Assembly (NCBI GenBank): GCA_035546855.1
Contig: DASZVY010000013.1
Coordinates: forward strand, 1 to 64,000
Source of the DNA: Nitrobacter sp035546855
GTDB lineage: Bacteria > Pseudomonadota > Alphaproteobacteria > Rhizobiales > Xanthobacteraceae
DNA length: 64,000 nt
Direction of reading: 5' to 3'
Position 1 is the stretch's first letter. Each line of letters opens with the position of its first letter. The notes beneath the pieces were generated by a model. The model had not been told where the DNA came from. It did no database searches and was given only the letters and a program-made list of their open reading frames with translations. Both the position numbers and the translations under genes were made by a program. Of the stretch, positions 24,741 through 33,170 are shown piece by piece.

Positions 24741-24963
24741 CCCGATCGATCCTCCAGGCGCCGGACCGGATATCCCGCGAATCCGGCCTCTCGTTCTGTC
24801 CCCCGCCGTGGTCCGCGCTTGCCTTGAGTTTGCCGCAACGTGGTGGGCGCGGGGCGCCGAAATCTAGCGCGTCGGCTGATCCCAGGCGACAGCGATGTCG
24901 ATGGGCCGCGCTTCGTGGCTTCCATGACCGCGGCGGAGCGATTTACGCGCCAGCGCGAATCGG

Positions 24964-25001
24964 TTATACACGTATAAGTTGTTATATTCATCGAATTCGA
25001 T
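24964..25001. promoter_or_regulatory. Two palindromes in the kinase/FixJ-like divergent promoter region
   Basis: TTATAC-AC-GTATAA (24964-24977) is a 6-2-6 inverted repeat. ATCGAATTCGAT (24990-25001) is a perfect 12-bp palindrome. Both lie 18-55 bp ahead of the FixJ-like start at 25019, in an AT-rich patch that stands out in the 278-bp gap. They look like operators. Confidence 0.5.
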
Positions 25002-25018
25002 CCAGAGGAGCGGTCTCG

Positions 25019-25669
25019 GTGAGTCAGTTACGGCCTTTTTCGCCCGACGTCGCGGTGTTCGTGGTGGATGACGATGCTGCGGTCCGCAACGCCCTGACGC
25101 TGCTGCTTCAGATGGAAGGATTCGCGCCGCGGGCCTTCGGCGATGGCGTGTCATTTCTGGAAGCGCTCAACACCACCGTTCCGGCTTGCGTTATCCTCGA
25201 CATGCATCTGCCGGGAGATTCCGGTCTGGAGGTGTTGCGGAAGCTGACCGCCGATCATTTTTCCTCACCGATTCTGGTGATCTCCGGACGGTCCGATCTG
25301 GCGACCGCGGTCGAAGCCATGAAGTTCGGCGCGCTGGACTTTCTCGAGAAGCCGTTTTCGTCGGAAGCCATCGTCGATCGCGTGCGCGCGGCGGTCGCCG
25401 TCTGGCGCCAGTCGCGCGGCATTCAGGTCGCGGGGCGGGCGCAATTTCCCGGTCGCGATCTGCTGACAGGCCGGGAGCGCGAGGTGCTGGCGCAGGTCGC
25501 CAACGGCGCCTCGAACAAGGAAGCAGGCCGGCGGCTCGGCATCAGCCCGCGCACCGTGGAGGTTCACCGCGCGCGCATCATGGACAAGCTCGGCGCGCGC
25601 AATGCCGCCGACCTGATGCGGATCGTGCTGTCGGAGCCGCCCGCTTATGCACGAATTTCTCCGCGATAA
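25019..25669 (+). CDS. FixJ/NarL-type response regulator
   Basis: The 216-residue protein starts at GTG 25019 (GAGGAG nine bases upstream). The receiver has the acidic patch VFVVDDDAAVR, phospho-acceptor Asp61 in VILDMHLPGDSG, and the FixJ-style VISGRSDLATAVEAMKFGALDFLEKPF. The output domain is a LuxR helix-turn-helix (LTGREREVLAQVANGASNKEAGRRLGISPRTVEVHRARIM). No FixL-like kinase is adjacent; the divergent hybrid kinase is a possible partner. The target is unknown. Confidence 0.9.
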   Translation: MSQLRPFSPDVAVFVVDDDAAVRNALTLLLQMEGFAPRAFGDGVSFLEALNTTVPACVILDMHLPGDSGLEVLRKLTADHFSSPILVISGRSDLATAVEAMKFGALDFLEKPFSSEAIVDRVRAAVAVWRQSRGIQVAGRAQFPGRDLLTGREREVLAQVANGASNKEAGRRLGISPRTVEVHRARIMDKLGARNAADLMRIVLSEPPAYARISPR

Positions 25670-25742
25670 CGCGGCACGCGAAGCGGATCCTGCGCGTGAA
25701 CGTTGATTCCGATGTCGTCAAAACCAGGAGGCTTCGGAAAGC

Positions 25743-26972
25743 CTATTCCGCCGCCAGCGACGCGGCGCGCAGCGGCAGGCCGAGGCGCCCCCACACCTGC
25801 AGCAACGCTTCGGCGAGGCGGTCGATCAGCACGTCGTCGTGGTAGGGCGATGGCGTGATGCGCAGCCGCTCGGTGCCTTTGGCAACGGTCGGATAATTGA
25901 TCGGCTGGATATAGATTCCGTGCTCCTCGAGCAGGAGGTCGGACGCCTGCTTGCAGCGTTCGGGGTCGCCGACGAACAGCGGCACGATGTGAGTATCGCT
26001 CGACATCACGGGCAGGCCGGCGGCGTTCAGAATCGCCTTGGTACGGGCCGCGCGTTCCTGATGGCGCTCACGCTCCCAGTTCGACGACTTGAGGTGACGG
26101 ATCGCCGCGGTCGCCGCCGAACAGATCGCGGGCGGCAGCGATGTGGTGAAGATAAAACCCGGCGCATAGGAGCGCACCGCGTCGATGATTTCGGTTTTGC
26201 CGGCGATGTAGCCGCCGAGACAACCGAAAGCCTTGGCCAGCGTGCCTTCCAGCACGTCGATGCGATGCATGACGCCGTCGCGCTCGGCGATGCCGCCGCC
26301 GCGCGGGCCGTACATGCCGACCGCATGCACCTCGTCGACGTAGGTCATCGCACCGTAGCGTTCGGCGAGGTCGCAGATTTTCGCGAGCGGCGCGACGTCG
26401 CCATCCATCGAATACAGGCTCTCGCAGGCGATCAGTTTCGGCCGTTCGGGGCCGGCGGCGATCAGCAGTTCCTCGAGGTGCGCGAGATCGTTGTGGCGGA
26501 AGACGATGCGTTCGCAACCCGACTGGCGCACGCCTTCGATCATCGAGTTGTGGTTGAGCGCGTCGGACAGGATCAGGCAGTTCGGGATCAGCTTTGCGAT
26601 GGTGGAAATGCCGGTCTGGTTGGAGACATAGCCCGAGGTGAACAGCAGGGCGGCCTGCTTGCCATGCAGATCGGCGAGCTCCTGCTCGAGCTGCACCAGC
26701 GGATGATGAGTGCCGGCGATGTTGCGGGTGCCGCCGGCGCCGGTGCCGAGGCGGGTTGCGGTCTCGACCATTGCGCCGACGACCTTGGGGTGCTGCCCCA
26801 TGCCGAGATAGTCGTTGGAGCACCAGATCACGATGTTGCGCGAACCTTTCGGCGAATGCCAGGTCGCATGCGGGAACCGGCCGGCGATGCGTTCGAGGTC
26901 GGCGAACACGCGATAGCGCCGCTCGTCGTGGAGGCGATCGAGGGCGCTGCTGAAGAACCTGCTGTAATCCAT
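25743..26972 (-). CDS. hemA: 5-aminolevulinate synthase
   Basis: The PLP enzyme condenses glycine and succinyl-CoA to ALA, the C4 route to haem used by alphaproteobacteria. The 409 residues contain the glycine/CoA region NDYLGMGQHP, GGTRNIAGTHHPLVQLEQELADLH, the PLP-contacting YVDEVHAVGMYGPRG, and the Schiff-base Lys247 in LEGTLAKAFGCLGGY. Length is normal. Together with the cox operon it supplies haem for respiration. Three inverted repeats lie in the 178-bp gap upstream. Confidence 0.97.
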   Translation of the reverse strand: MDYSRFFSSALDRLHDERRYRVFADLERIAGRFPHATWHSPKGSRNIVIWCSNDYLGMGQHPKVVGAMVETATRLGTGAGGTRNIAGTHHPLVQLEQELADLHGKQAALLFTSGYVSNQTGISTIAKLIPNCLILSDALNHNSMIEGVRQSGCERIVFRHNDLAHLEELLIAAGPERPKLIACESLYSMDGDVAPLAKICDLAERYGAMTYVDEVHAVGMYGPRGGGIAERDGVMHRIDVLEGTLAKAFGCLGGYIAGKTEIIDAVRSYAPGFIFTTSLPPAICSAATAAIRHLKSSNWERERHQERAARTKAILNAAGLPVMSSDTHIVPLFVGDPERCKQASDLLLEEHGIYIQPINYPTVAKGTERLRITPSPYHDDVLIDRLAEALLQVWGRLGLPLRAASLAAE

Positions 26973-27014
26973 GACAAAATCCGGAAGAGGGTCGGGGAAG
27001 CCGGCCCGTCCAAG

Positions 27015-27112
27015 GCTCTTTTAGAGCTTTTCCAGCTTGACTGTCGAGCCGCAATTCATCCTTGCGGCTCGTTCCGGGCGCGAAATTGCTTCAAGTTTGC
27101 TTTAGCGCAAAC
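27015..27112 (-). promoter_or_regulatory. Three stacked inverted repeats upstream of hemA
   Basis: GCTCT-TTT-AGAGC is at 27015-27027. A perfect nine-base stem (GAGCCGCAA with TTGCGGCTC, seven-base loop) is at 27046-27070. GTTTGC-six bases-GCAAAC is at 27095-27112. The outer ones may end the MBL hydrolase transcript; the one closest to hemA may be an operator. No clear FixK/Fnr box (TTGAT-N4-ATCAA) was seen. Confidence 0.4.
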
Positions 27113-27150
27113 AAACCGGCCGGGAGCCGGCGCCCGCGTCCCGGTGCGGC

Positions 27151-28212
27151 TCAGGTCGAGCGAAACAGCAGGACGCCGTCGTTCTCCTCGGCCGTCAGGC
27201 GGCCTTCGACCAGCATGTAGTTCACATGCGCGATCAGCTCGCCGGCGGCAAAGCCCATCTGGTGCGGGTCGAGCACATGCTTGTGGAACACCACCGGCAC
27301 CAGCTCCTTGGAGGTCTTGGGAGCGGCGCGGCAGGCTTCCGCGATCAAGCCGCAGCGCTCCTCGTGATGATCGGCGAGCTGCTTGATGCGGATCTTCAAT
27401 CCGTAGAACGGCACGCCATGGCCAGGCAGCACCAGCACGTCATAGGGAAGGGTCGTGGTCAGGCTCGCGAGCGACGCGAGATATTCGCCGAGCGAATTCT
27501 GTTCGGGCTCGACCGCCCAGACGCTGACGTTCGGCGAAATTTTGCTCAGCACCTGATCGGCGGACAGGAACAGCTTGTCGGTCGCGCAATACAGCATCAC
27601 CTGGTCCAGCGCGTGGCCGCCGCCGGTAATGACCTTGAAGCGCCGCGTCCCGATCGCGATTTCGTCGCCATGCGACAGCCGGCGGTAGGACGGCGGCAGC
27701 ACCGACACCTGTTTCAGATAGTCCTGTCCGCGGCCGAGCAGCTTGTCGGTGAGGCCCTCGTCCATGCCGTGGCGGCGGAAGAACAGCCGCTGGGCGTTGC
27801 GTCGTTGCTCGGTGCCGCGGTTCTGGTGATAGACCGACTGCAGGTACTCGACCTGCGACATGAACAATGGGCACCCGAACCGCTCGACGATCCAGCCGGC
27901 GAGACCGACGTGATCGGGATGCGAGTGCGTGACGATCAATCGCGTCACGCGGACGTGGGCGAGCGGGCCCTCGAACAGTGCGGTCCACGCCGCGATCGAT
28001 TCCTCGTTGCCGAATCCGGAATCGATCATGGCCCAGCCGTCGCCGTCAGCGAGCAGATAGACGTTCACATGATTGAGCCGGAACGGCAGCTTGAGCCGGA
28101 CCCACAGCACGCCCGGCATCACTTCGATGACCTCTCCCGGTCCCGGTGGGGTTTCCCAGGGGTAGCGGAGGGCGTCGGCGGGACTTTTGTGCGGGTCTGT
28201 TCTGGTGTCCAT
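27151..28212 (-). CDS. MBL-fold metallo-hydrolase
   Basis: The 353-residue protein carries the zinc motif THSHPDH at about residues 95-101 (HxHxDH), further ligands in GGGHALDQVMLY and VLPGHGVPFYG, and a C-terminal extension (about residues 280-353) seen in the glyoxalase-II-like/lactonase group. NHVNVYLLADGDGWAMIDSG at the front is typical. The substrate is uncertain: an acyl thioester or lactone is plausible. It reads in the same direction as hemA and bioB, with gaps of 178 and 192 bp. Confidence 0.9.
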   Translation of the reverse strand: MDTRTDPHKSPADALRYPWETPPGPGEVIEVMPGVLWVRLKLPFRLNHVNVYLLADGDGWAMIDSGFGNEESIAAWTALFEGPLAHVRVTRLIVTHSHPDHVGLAGWIVERFGCPLFMSQVEYLQSVYHQNRGTEQRRNAQRLFFRRHGMDEGLTDKLLGRGQDYLKQVSVLPPSYRRLSHGDEIAIGTRRFKVITGGGHALDQVMLYCATDKLFLSADQVLSKISPNVSVWAVEPEQNSLGEYLASLASLTTTLPYDVLVLPGHGVPFYGLKIRIKQLADHHEERCGLIAEACRAAPKTSKELVPVVFHKHVLDPHQMGFAAGELIAHVNYMLVEGRLTAEENDGVLLFRST

Positions 28213-28404
28213 CGGTCCGTGTCGCTGTTTCCAGCAAATGGTTAGCGGGACAATCGCAGCAACGCCAGCCGAAAAACGGCGTCCGGGGCATTGCGAGGAG
28301 CATGACTTCTCGGCCTCGTCCGGAACTTTCGATCAGGTCGGGCGTGCGTCTGCCGCGCGCTGCGTCGAATGCCGGGCCGAAAGCGCAGCTTTTGATCGGA
28401 TCGT

Positions 28405-29424
28405 TTACTGCGAAGTGGCGGGGACGGCAGCATCCAGTTTCGAGGTCATGCCGAGACGCCCGAGCAGCGTGGCGTCGCGCGCGGTCTGTGGATTTTTCGT
28501 CGTCAGCAGCACATCGCCGATAAAAATGGAATTGGCCCCCGCGACGAAACACAACGCCTGCAATTCGTCCGTCATGTATTGACGGCCGGCCGACAATCGC
28601 ACCACGCTTTTCGGCATCATGATGCGCGCGACGGCGATCATGCGGGCCAGCGCGATCGCATCGGGACGCTCGGCGCTGGCGTTGACCGGAACGGCTTTGA
28701 CCTCGTTCCACATGTTGATCGGCACGCTCTCCGGATGCGCCGGCAGGTTGGCGAGCAGCAGCAGCATGCCGAGCCGGTCGCCGACCTGTTCGCCCATGCC
28801 GATGATTCCGCCGCAGCAGACCTTGAGGCCGGCCTCGCGCGCATGCGCCAGCGTATCGATCCGGTCCTGTAAAGTGCGCGTGGTGATGATCTTGCCGTAG
28901 AATTCCGGCGAGGTGTCGACGTTGTGGTTGTAGAAATCGAGCCCGGCCTCGTGCAGCCGCTCCGCCTGCTGAGGCGTCAGCATGCCGAGAGTCACGCAAG
29001 TCTCCATGCCGAGGCCCTTGACGGCGCTGACCATCTCGCAGACCCGGTCGAGATCCCTGTCTTTTGGATTGCGCCAGGCGGCTGCCATGCAGAAGCGGCT
29101 CGCGCCGGCATCGCGGGCGCGGCGCGCGGTCGCGATCACCGCCTCCGCATCCATCAGCTTGGTGGCCTTCACACCGGTATCGTAATGCGCGCTCTGCGAG
29201 CAGTAGCCGCAATCCTCCGGACATCCCCCGGTCTTGATGCTGAGCAGGCTTGCGGTCTCAACGTGGTTCGGATCGAAGTTGCGCCGATGAATGCTCTGCG
29301 CCTGAAAGATCAGGTCCGGGAACGGCAGGTCATAGAGTGCCTCGGCCTCGGCGCGCGTCCAGTCGTGTCGCGGCGAATCACTGTCGCGAACGCCGTTGTT
29401 GAGTTGATCCGATGACATGTCCAT
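28405..29424 (-). CDS. bioB: Biotin synthase
   Basis: The radical-SAM enzyme inserts sulfur into dethiobiotin. The 339 residues contain the SAM-cluster motif CPEDCGYCSQS (Cys68, Cys72, Cys75), then YNHNVDTSPEFY, CCGGIIGMGE, and SAGRQ with its Arg that helps hold the auxiliary [2Fe-2S] cluster. No other biotin gene is in the window. The 192-bp gap to the MBL gene holds no gene; it contains a 13-bp fragment (28289-28301) matching the start of the repeat at 41535. Confidence 0.97.
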   Translation of the reverse strand: MDMSSDQLNNGVRDSDSPRHDWTRAEAEALYDLPFPDLIFQAQSIHRRNFDPNHVETASLLSIKTGGCPEDCGYCSQSAHYDTGVKATKLMDAEAVIATARRARDAGASRFCMAAAWRNPKDRDLDRVCEMVSAVKGLGMETCVTLGMLTPQQAERLHEAGLDFYNHNVDTSPEFYGKIITTRTLQDRIDTLAHAREAGLKVCCGGIIGMGEQVGDRLGMLLLLANLPAHPESVPINMWNEVKAVPVNASAERPDAIALARMIAVARIMMPKSVVRLSAGRQYMTDELQALCFVAGANSIFIGDVLLTTKNPQTARDATLLGRLGMTSKLDAAVPATSQ

Positions 29425-29614
29425 GGCGCGGGTCCCCGATCCGTTGTCGATAGGCGTGGCTGAAGAGCACGACGGCGGCCGGATGTCGCCGGACCGGCCA
29501 GCTCTGCGCGATCACATTCACGCGCCTGGATCGGCGGCTCATTCGGCAGGCATCAAGGACCATGGGGGCGACAACGAGTCAATCGCCCTCGGCTTCGTGG
29601 AAGGGCATCCGGCG

Positions 29615-31759
29615 TCATGCTGCCCGGATGTTCGAAAGGAACGCATCGATCTCGGCACGCAGAGAATCTGCTTCGCGCCGCAGGTCGCCCGAGGCGCTCA
29701 GCACGTGATTGGCGGCGGCGCCGGCTTCCGACGCCGCGGCGCTGACGCCGACAATGTTGCTCGACACCTCGCTGGTGCCGCCCGCCGCATGCTGGATATT
29801 GCGGGCGATCTCGCGAGTGGCCGCTCCTTGTTCCTCGACGGCCGCGGCGATCGCCGTGGTGACATCGTTGATCTTCCCGATGGTGCTGCCAATGTTGCGG
29901 ATCGCGTTCACTGCGGTCGTGCTCACCTGCTGCATGTTGACGATCTGTGCGCGGATTTCGTCGGTCGCTTTCGCGGTCTGGTTGGCGAGGCTCTTCACCT
30001 CGGATGCCACGATGGCGAAACCGCGCCCGGCCTCGCCGGCCCGCGCAGCCTCGATGGTGGCGTTGAGCGCCAGCAGGTTGGTTTGCGCTGCGATGGTCTG
30101 GATCAAATCGACGACGATGCTGATGCGGCTCGCGCTGTCGGCCAGCCCCTGCACGGTGGCGTCGGTCTCGCCGGCTTCGTTCACGGCCTTGCCGGCGATC
30201 TCTGCGGACGCCACCACCTGACGACCGATCTCCGCGATCGAGGACGACAGCTCTTCCGTGCCCGCCGACACGGTCTGCACGTTCACCGATGTCTCCTCGG
30301 CGGCCGACGCGACGGTGTTGACCAGCTCGCTGGACCGGTCGGCGGTCGCCGACATGCTCTGCGCCGTTGCCTGCATCGCGTCGGACGAGGCGACGAGGTT
30401 CTCCAGGGCGTCCCGTACCGCGGCTTCGAACGCGACGATGCGCGCCTCCATCCGCGATGCGCGTTCGGCCTTGGCGATGCGGTCCTTGTCCTGGTCCGCC
30501 GTCATGGCGCGGGCACGGATCATGCTTTCGCGGAAGACGCTGAGCGAATTCGCCATGGCGGCGATTTCGTCGTTCTGGCGGCTGCGCGGAATGTCCGTTT
30601 CCAGGTCGCCATCGGACAGAAGCTGCATCGAGCGCTGCAACTGGCGAATCCGGCGCAGGATGTTGCGTCCGACATAGAGCCAGACGAACAGCACCGAGCC
30701 GATCAGGCTGAGCGCGCCGAGTCCGAGCATTGCGAGGGTCGCAATCGAGATCTTGCGGCGGGCGGCCAGGGTCGTGGAGTCGGTTTCGGCCTTGACGCCA
30801 TCCACGAGCTGCTTGACGCTCATGCCGAGGCCGATGTTGAGCTTGCGCGTCTCGTCGAGGATGAGCTGGCCGTAGTCGTTGGCGTCGAGCTCCTTCTGGC
30901 GGATCTTGAAGACGCTGGCTTTGCCCTCGCCGAGCGCGAGCAGCTTGAGCGCCGCGGTCCTGAGCGCCATGGTGCTGTTGTTCCTGCCCAGCATGTCGAG
31001 GTTGGATTTGACGGTCGTGAGCGAGGCCTTGAAGGCGGTTTCAATCGGGTCCATCGAGTCGCTATCGCCCGCCGCGAGAGCCGCGGTCATGTCCGACGCC
31101 GCGAGATTGGTGCTGGCGATGACGTTGCCGATCTGCTCGACGGTGCGGGCCGCTTCGGTTGCGTCGTCCTGCGACAGGTTGGCGGAGCCGAGCACGGCAT
31201 TGATCCGGGCCTGCGCATCCATCATGGCGGGGCCGGAAGCCGCAACGAACGCCGCCTGCGCCTTGCGCAACTCCTCATACCGCGTCTGATGTGCGGCGGC
31301 AGCGTCAAGCCGCTCCTTGGCGGCACCGCCGAGACTCCCGATCATGTCCTCGATGCTCTTGACGGTCCCGGAGAGGTCGGCAACGACGGTCTTGTCGGCG
31401 CCCAGCTTGATGACCGCATTCAGCTTGTCGAGCGCGACCTGCTGGGTGTCCTTCATCTCCTTCGCCCGGTCCTTGAGGACGTCGGTGCTGTTGGAGGCGA
31501 GCACGGCGGGGCCCTGACTCGCGAGACTTGCGCTCTGCGCCTCGAGCTGGAGGCTGGCCGCCAGTCGCGGAATGCCTTCGCCGCTGAGATCCTGCATCAT
31601 GCTGCCGAGCTGGCCGAGAATCAGTCCTGCCCCCGCGCTGATGATCAGCGCCATGCCGGCAATGGCTGCGAAGGCCGCAAACAGGCTGCCGCGAATACCC
31701 CAGTTCGGTCGTGAAAAGCGCAAGCGCTTGAGTTGGCCGACCCCAAATGGCAACGCCAT
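29615..31759 (-). CDS. Methyl-accepting chemotaxis protein
   Basis: The protein has 714 residues from ATG 31759, which has GGAGGGG upstream; the frame runs open to 32050 but that part crosses a terminator. In order: a cytoplasmic start, TM1 (SLFAAFAAIAGMALIISAGAG), an alpha-helical sensor region of about 280 residues rich in Ala, TM2 (ISIATLAMLGLGALSLIGSVLFVWLYV), HAMP, and the signalling domain with the hairpin tip IAAQTNLLALNATIEAARAGE. A CheA-binding tip is therefore present. No C-terminal CheR pentapeptide is seen. The ligand is unknown. Confidence 0.95.
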   Translation of the reverse strand: MALPFGVGQLKRLRFSRPNWGIRGSLFAAFAAIAGMALIISAGAGLILGQLGSMMQDLSGEGIPRLAASLQLEAQSASLASQGPAVLASNSTDVLKDRAKEMKDTQQVALDKLNAVIKLGADKTVVADLSGTVKSIEDMIGSLGGAAKERLDAAAAHQTRYEELRKAQAAFVAASGPAMMDAQARINAVLGSANLSQDDATEAARTVEQIGNVIASTNLAASDMTAALAAGDSDSMDPIETAFKASLTTVKSNLDMLGRNNSTMALRTAALKLLALGEGKASVFKIRQKELDANDYGQLILDETRKLNIGLGMSVKQLVDGVKAETDSTTLAARRKISIATLAMLGLGALSLIGSVLFVWLYVGRNILRRIRQLQRSMQLLSDGDLETDIPRSRQNDEIAAMANSLSVFRESMIRARAMTADQDKDRIAKAERASRMEARIVAFEAAVRDALENLVASSDAMQATAQSMSATADRSSELVNTVASAAEETSVNVQTVSAGTEELSSSIAEIGRQVVASAEIAGKAVNEAGETDATVQGLADSASRISIVVDLIQTIAAQTNLLALNATIEAARAGEAGRGFAIVASEVKSLANQTAKATDEIRAQIVNMQQVSTTAVNAIRNIGSTIGKINDVTTAIAAAVEEQGAATREIARNIQHAAGGTSEVSSNIVGVSAAASEAGAAANHVLSASGDLRREADSLRAEIDAFLSNIRAA

Positions 31760-31949
31760 GAACCCCTCCCCCGCGTCCGCCGGATCGGGCCCGACAATGA
31801 CGAGGCCGCAGTATCGCGTTACCCGGTTAACAAAATCAGGAAAATCGAGCCGATTTTGAAACTTTGCTGCGTTGCGCGCGCCGGGAGAGGCAGCGATCGG
31901 CAGGACAGGCGGTTGTTCGCTAAACTCGATGCCCGTCGGTACGCGCCAG

Positions 31950-31976
31950 AAAAAAACCCCGCACGCGGCGGGGCTT
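31950..31976 (-). terminator. Minus-strand terminator between mcp and the porin gene
   Basis: CCCCGC (31957-31962) and GCGGGG (31968-31973) form a GC stem followed, on the minus strand, by a seven-base U-tract (A-run 31950-31956). It is about 190 bp upstream of the mcp start, and a separate terminator already ends the porin gene. It therefore implies a transcript starting between about 31980 and 32118. Confidence 0.7.
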
Positions 31977-32022
31977 GGAAGGTGTGTTGTCCTGGTGCCG
32001 ATATTTGGTTCCGGCGCACAAT
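31950..32022 (-). ncRNA. Candidate small RNA ending at the 31950 terminator
   Basis: The candidate starts somewhere near 32022 on the minus strand. It contains an unpaired-looking stretch ACAACACACCTTCC just before a strong terminator hairpin with a U-tract, the usual layout of a trans-acting sRNA. Just upstream the sequence holds an inverted repeat (GCCATATTTCG at 32026-32036, CGAATATGGC at 32054-32063). A 36-codon frame also runs through this region but continues across the terminator, so coding is less likely. The 5' end and promoter are guesses. Confidence 0.3.
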
Positions 32023-32120
32023 TTAGCCATATTTCGGGTTCCCGGCGCAAGAGCGAATATGGCCGGCCGGCGTGCTCCTGGCTCTGGTGGCTGATGAATG
32101 GTTAAAAAGAGCTGCAAAGA

Positions 32121-32147
32121 AAAAGGCCGGCGTTGCGCCGGCCTTTT
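32121..32147. terminator. Terminator of the porin gene (bidirectional)
   Basis: A perfect 12-base stem: AAAAGGCCGGCG (32121-32132), loop TTG, CGCCGGCCTTTT (32136-32147). A-rich sequence on the left gives a U-tract in the minus direction. It sits 22 bp beyond the porin stop codon. Confidence 0.88.
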
Positions 32148-32168
32148 CCGCATCATGAGGGCGAAGGA

Positions 32169-32825
32169 TCAGTACTTGGCGACGACCGGGCCACCCCAGT
32201 TGAAGCGGTAGTTCAGGCCCGCCTTGATGGTGTGTTCGTCGTTGCGGAAGCCGCCGGCGACCAGCGCGGGGGTCAGGTAGGTGGTGGTGCCGAAGTCGTA
32301 GTACTGATACTCGATCTTGCCCGACCAGTTCTGGGTGAACATGTATTCCAGACCGCCGCCGACGGTGTAGCCATCGCGGCCAGCGTCGCCGGTGAAGCCG
32401 TTGGTGAAGCGCGAGTCGGCCCAGCCGTAGCCGCCCTTCACGTAAAGCAGCGCGGGACCCCAGGTGTAGCCGAGGCGACCGGTGACCGAACCGAGGCCGC
32501 GGTTGGCGATCGAGCTGTTGGTGTCGAGGAAGGAGTAGTTGGCTTCGAGACCCATCACCCAGTTCGGCGCGAACTGATAGTCGTAGCCGGCCTGCACACC
32601 GCCCATGAACTGGCCGTCATCGCTGCCGCCGACCAGATTGTCGCCGCCGGGGAAGGCGCCGCCGACGTGACCACCGATATAGAACCCGGTCCAGTTGTAG
32701 ATCGGGGTCGGCGGAACGTAGGCCGGGGCTTTGGTGTAGGGACGGGCCGCGAGGTCGGCAGCCAGCGTGGGTGCAGTCGCGCCCAAGGCGACGAGGGCCA
32801 CAGTAGCGAGAAGGATCTTTTTCAT
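32169..32825 (-). CDS. Outer membrane beta-barrel protein (Omp25/Omp31 porin-like family)
   Basis: The 218-residue protein has a signal peptide (KKILLATVALVALGATAPTLAAD). A short linker (ARPYTKAPAYVPPTPIYNWTGFYIGGHVGG) of the type found in Brucella Omp25/31 and rhizobial RopB-like proteins comes next. Alternating aromatic and Gly-rich strands follow (AGYDYQFAPNWVMGLEANYSFLD, LYVKGGYGWA, KIEYQYYDFG), ending with an aromatic residue (VVAKY). It is likely an abundant eight-stranded outer-membrane protein. TGGAGAA precedes the ATG. It has its own strong terminator. Confidence 0.93.
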   Translation of the reverse strand: MKKILLATVALVALGATAPTLAADLAARPYTKAPAYVPPTPIYNWTGFYIGGHVGGAFPGGDNLVGGSDDGQFMGGVQAGYDYQFAPNWVMGLEANYSFLDTNSSIANRGLGSVTGRLGYTWGPALLYVKGGYGWADSRFTNGFTGDAGRDGYTVGGGLEYMFTQNWSGKIEYQYYDFGTTTYLTPALVAGGFRNDEHTIKAGLNYRFNWGGPVVAKY

Positions 32826-33170
32826 TTTATTCTCCAGGAAATCGTTTTCGAGCAGCCGTTCGTCGGCGCCGTCGGGAATTGTCATAAACCGCTTTCGCGC
32901 AAAATGCTGTCACCCGCCGGCCACACTTGCGGAGTTCCCCAAGCCATTGGGGAACAACGGAATTTGATGACTAATGATGCCTTAATCAAACCTTGTTGAG
33001 GCCTTAATTCGGGAACTGCCGGAACCTTCACCCGCGACATTGTTGCGATGTGCAAATTTGAGTTGATTCTGAAGGGCTTGGTTCACGTCGGGCGCCGAAA
33101 TCCGTAGGCTGCTATAGGACCCCGGGAGTGGAATCCTCAATGGCGCGGTCTGAAAAAGGGTGCCGGCCCG
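32826..33170. other. Gene-free region between the porin start and the tRNA repeat
   Basis: No open frame here looks coding. The part near the porin (32880-33010) is AT-richer than the surroundings, with several TTAA half-sites (for example CCTTAATC and CCTTAATTC), and should hold the porin promoter. CCCCAAGCCATTGGGG (about 32937-32952) is a short hairpin. The rest shows nothing I can name. Confidence 0.4.

Noticed and set aside
26973..27150. FixK/Fnr box upstream of hemA
   Set aside because: I looked for TTGAT-N4-ATCAA on both strands; only single half-like sequences such as TTGAC were found.
29417..31714. Long plus-strand open frame across the chemoreceptor gene
   Set aside because: It is the antisense image of the chemoreceptor; the His/Asp/Arg-rich composition is typical of such shadows.
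31760..32050. 97-residue N-terminal extension of the chemoreceptor
   Set aside because: It would run through a strong terminator and lacks a ribosome site. ATG 31759 has GGAGGGG and is directly followed by TM1.
31920..32156. Small minus-strand open frame (MAKLCAGTKYRHQ...) near 32 kb
   Set aside because: It continues across the terminator hairpin and U-tract at 31950-31976, so translation of a complete product is unlikely. A non-coding RNA explains the site better.
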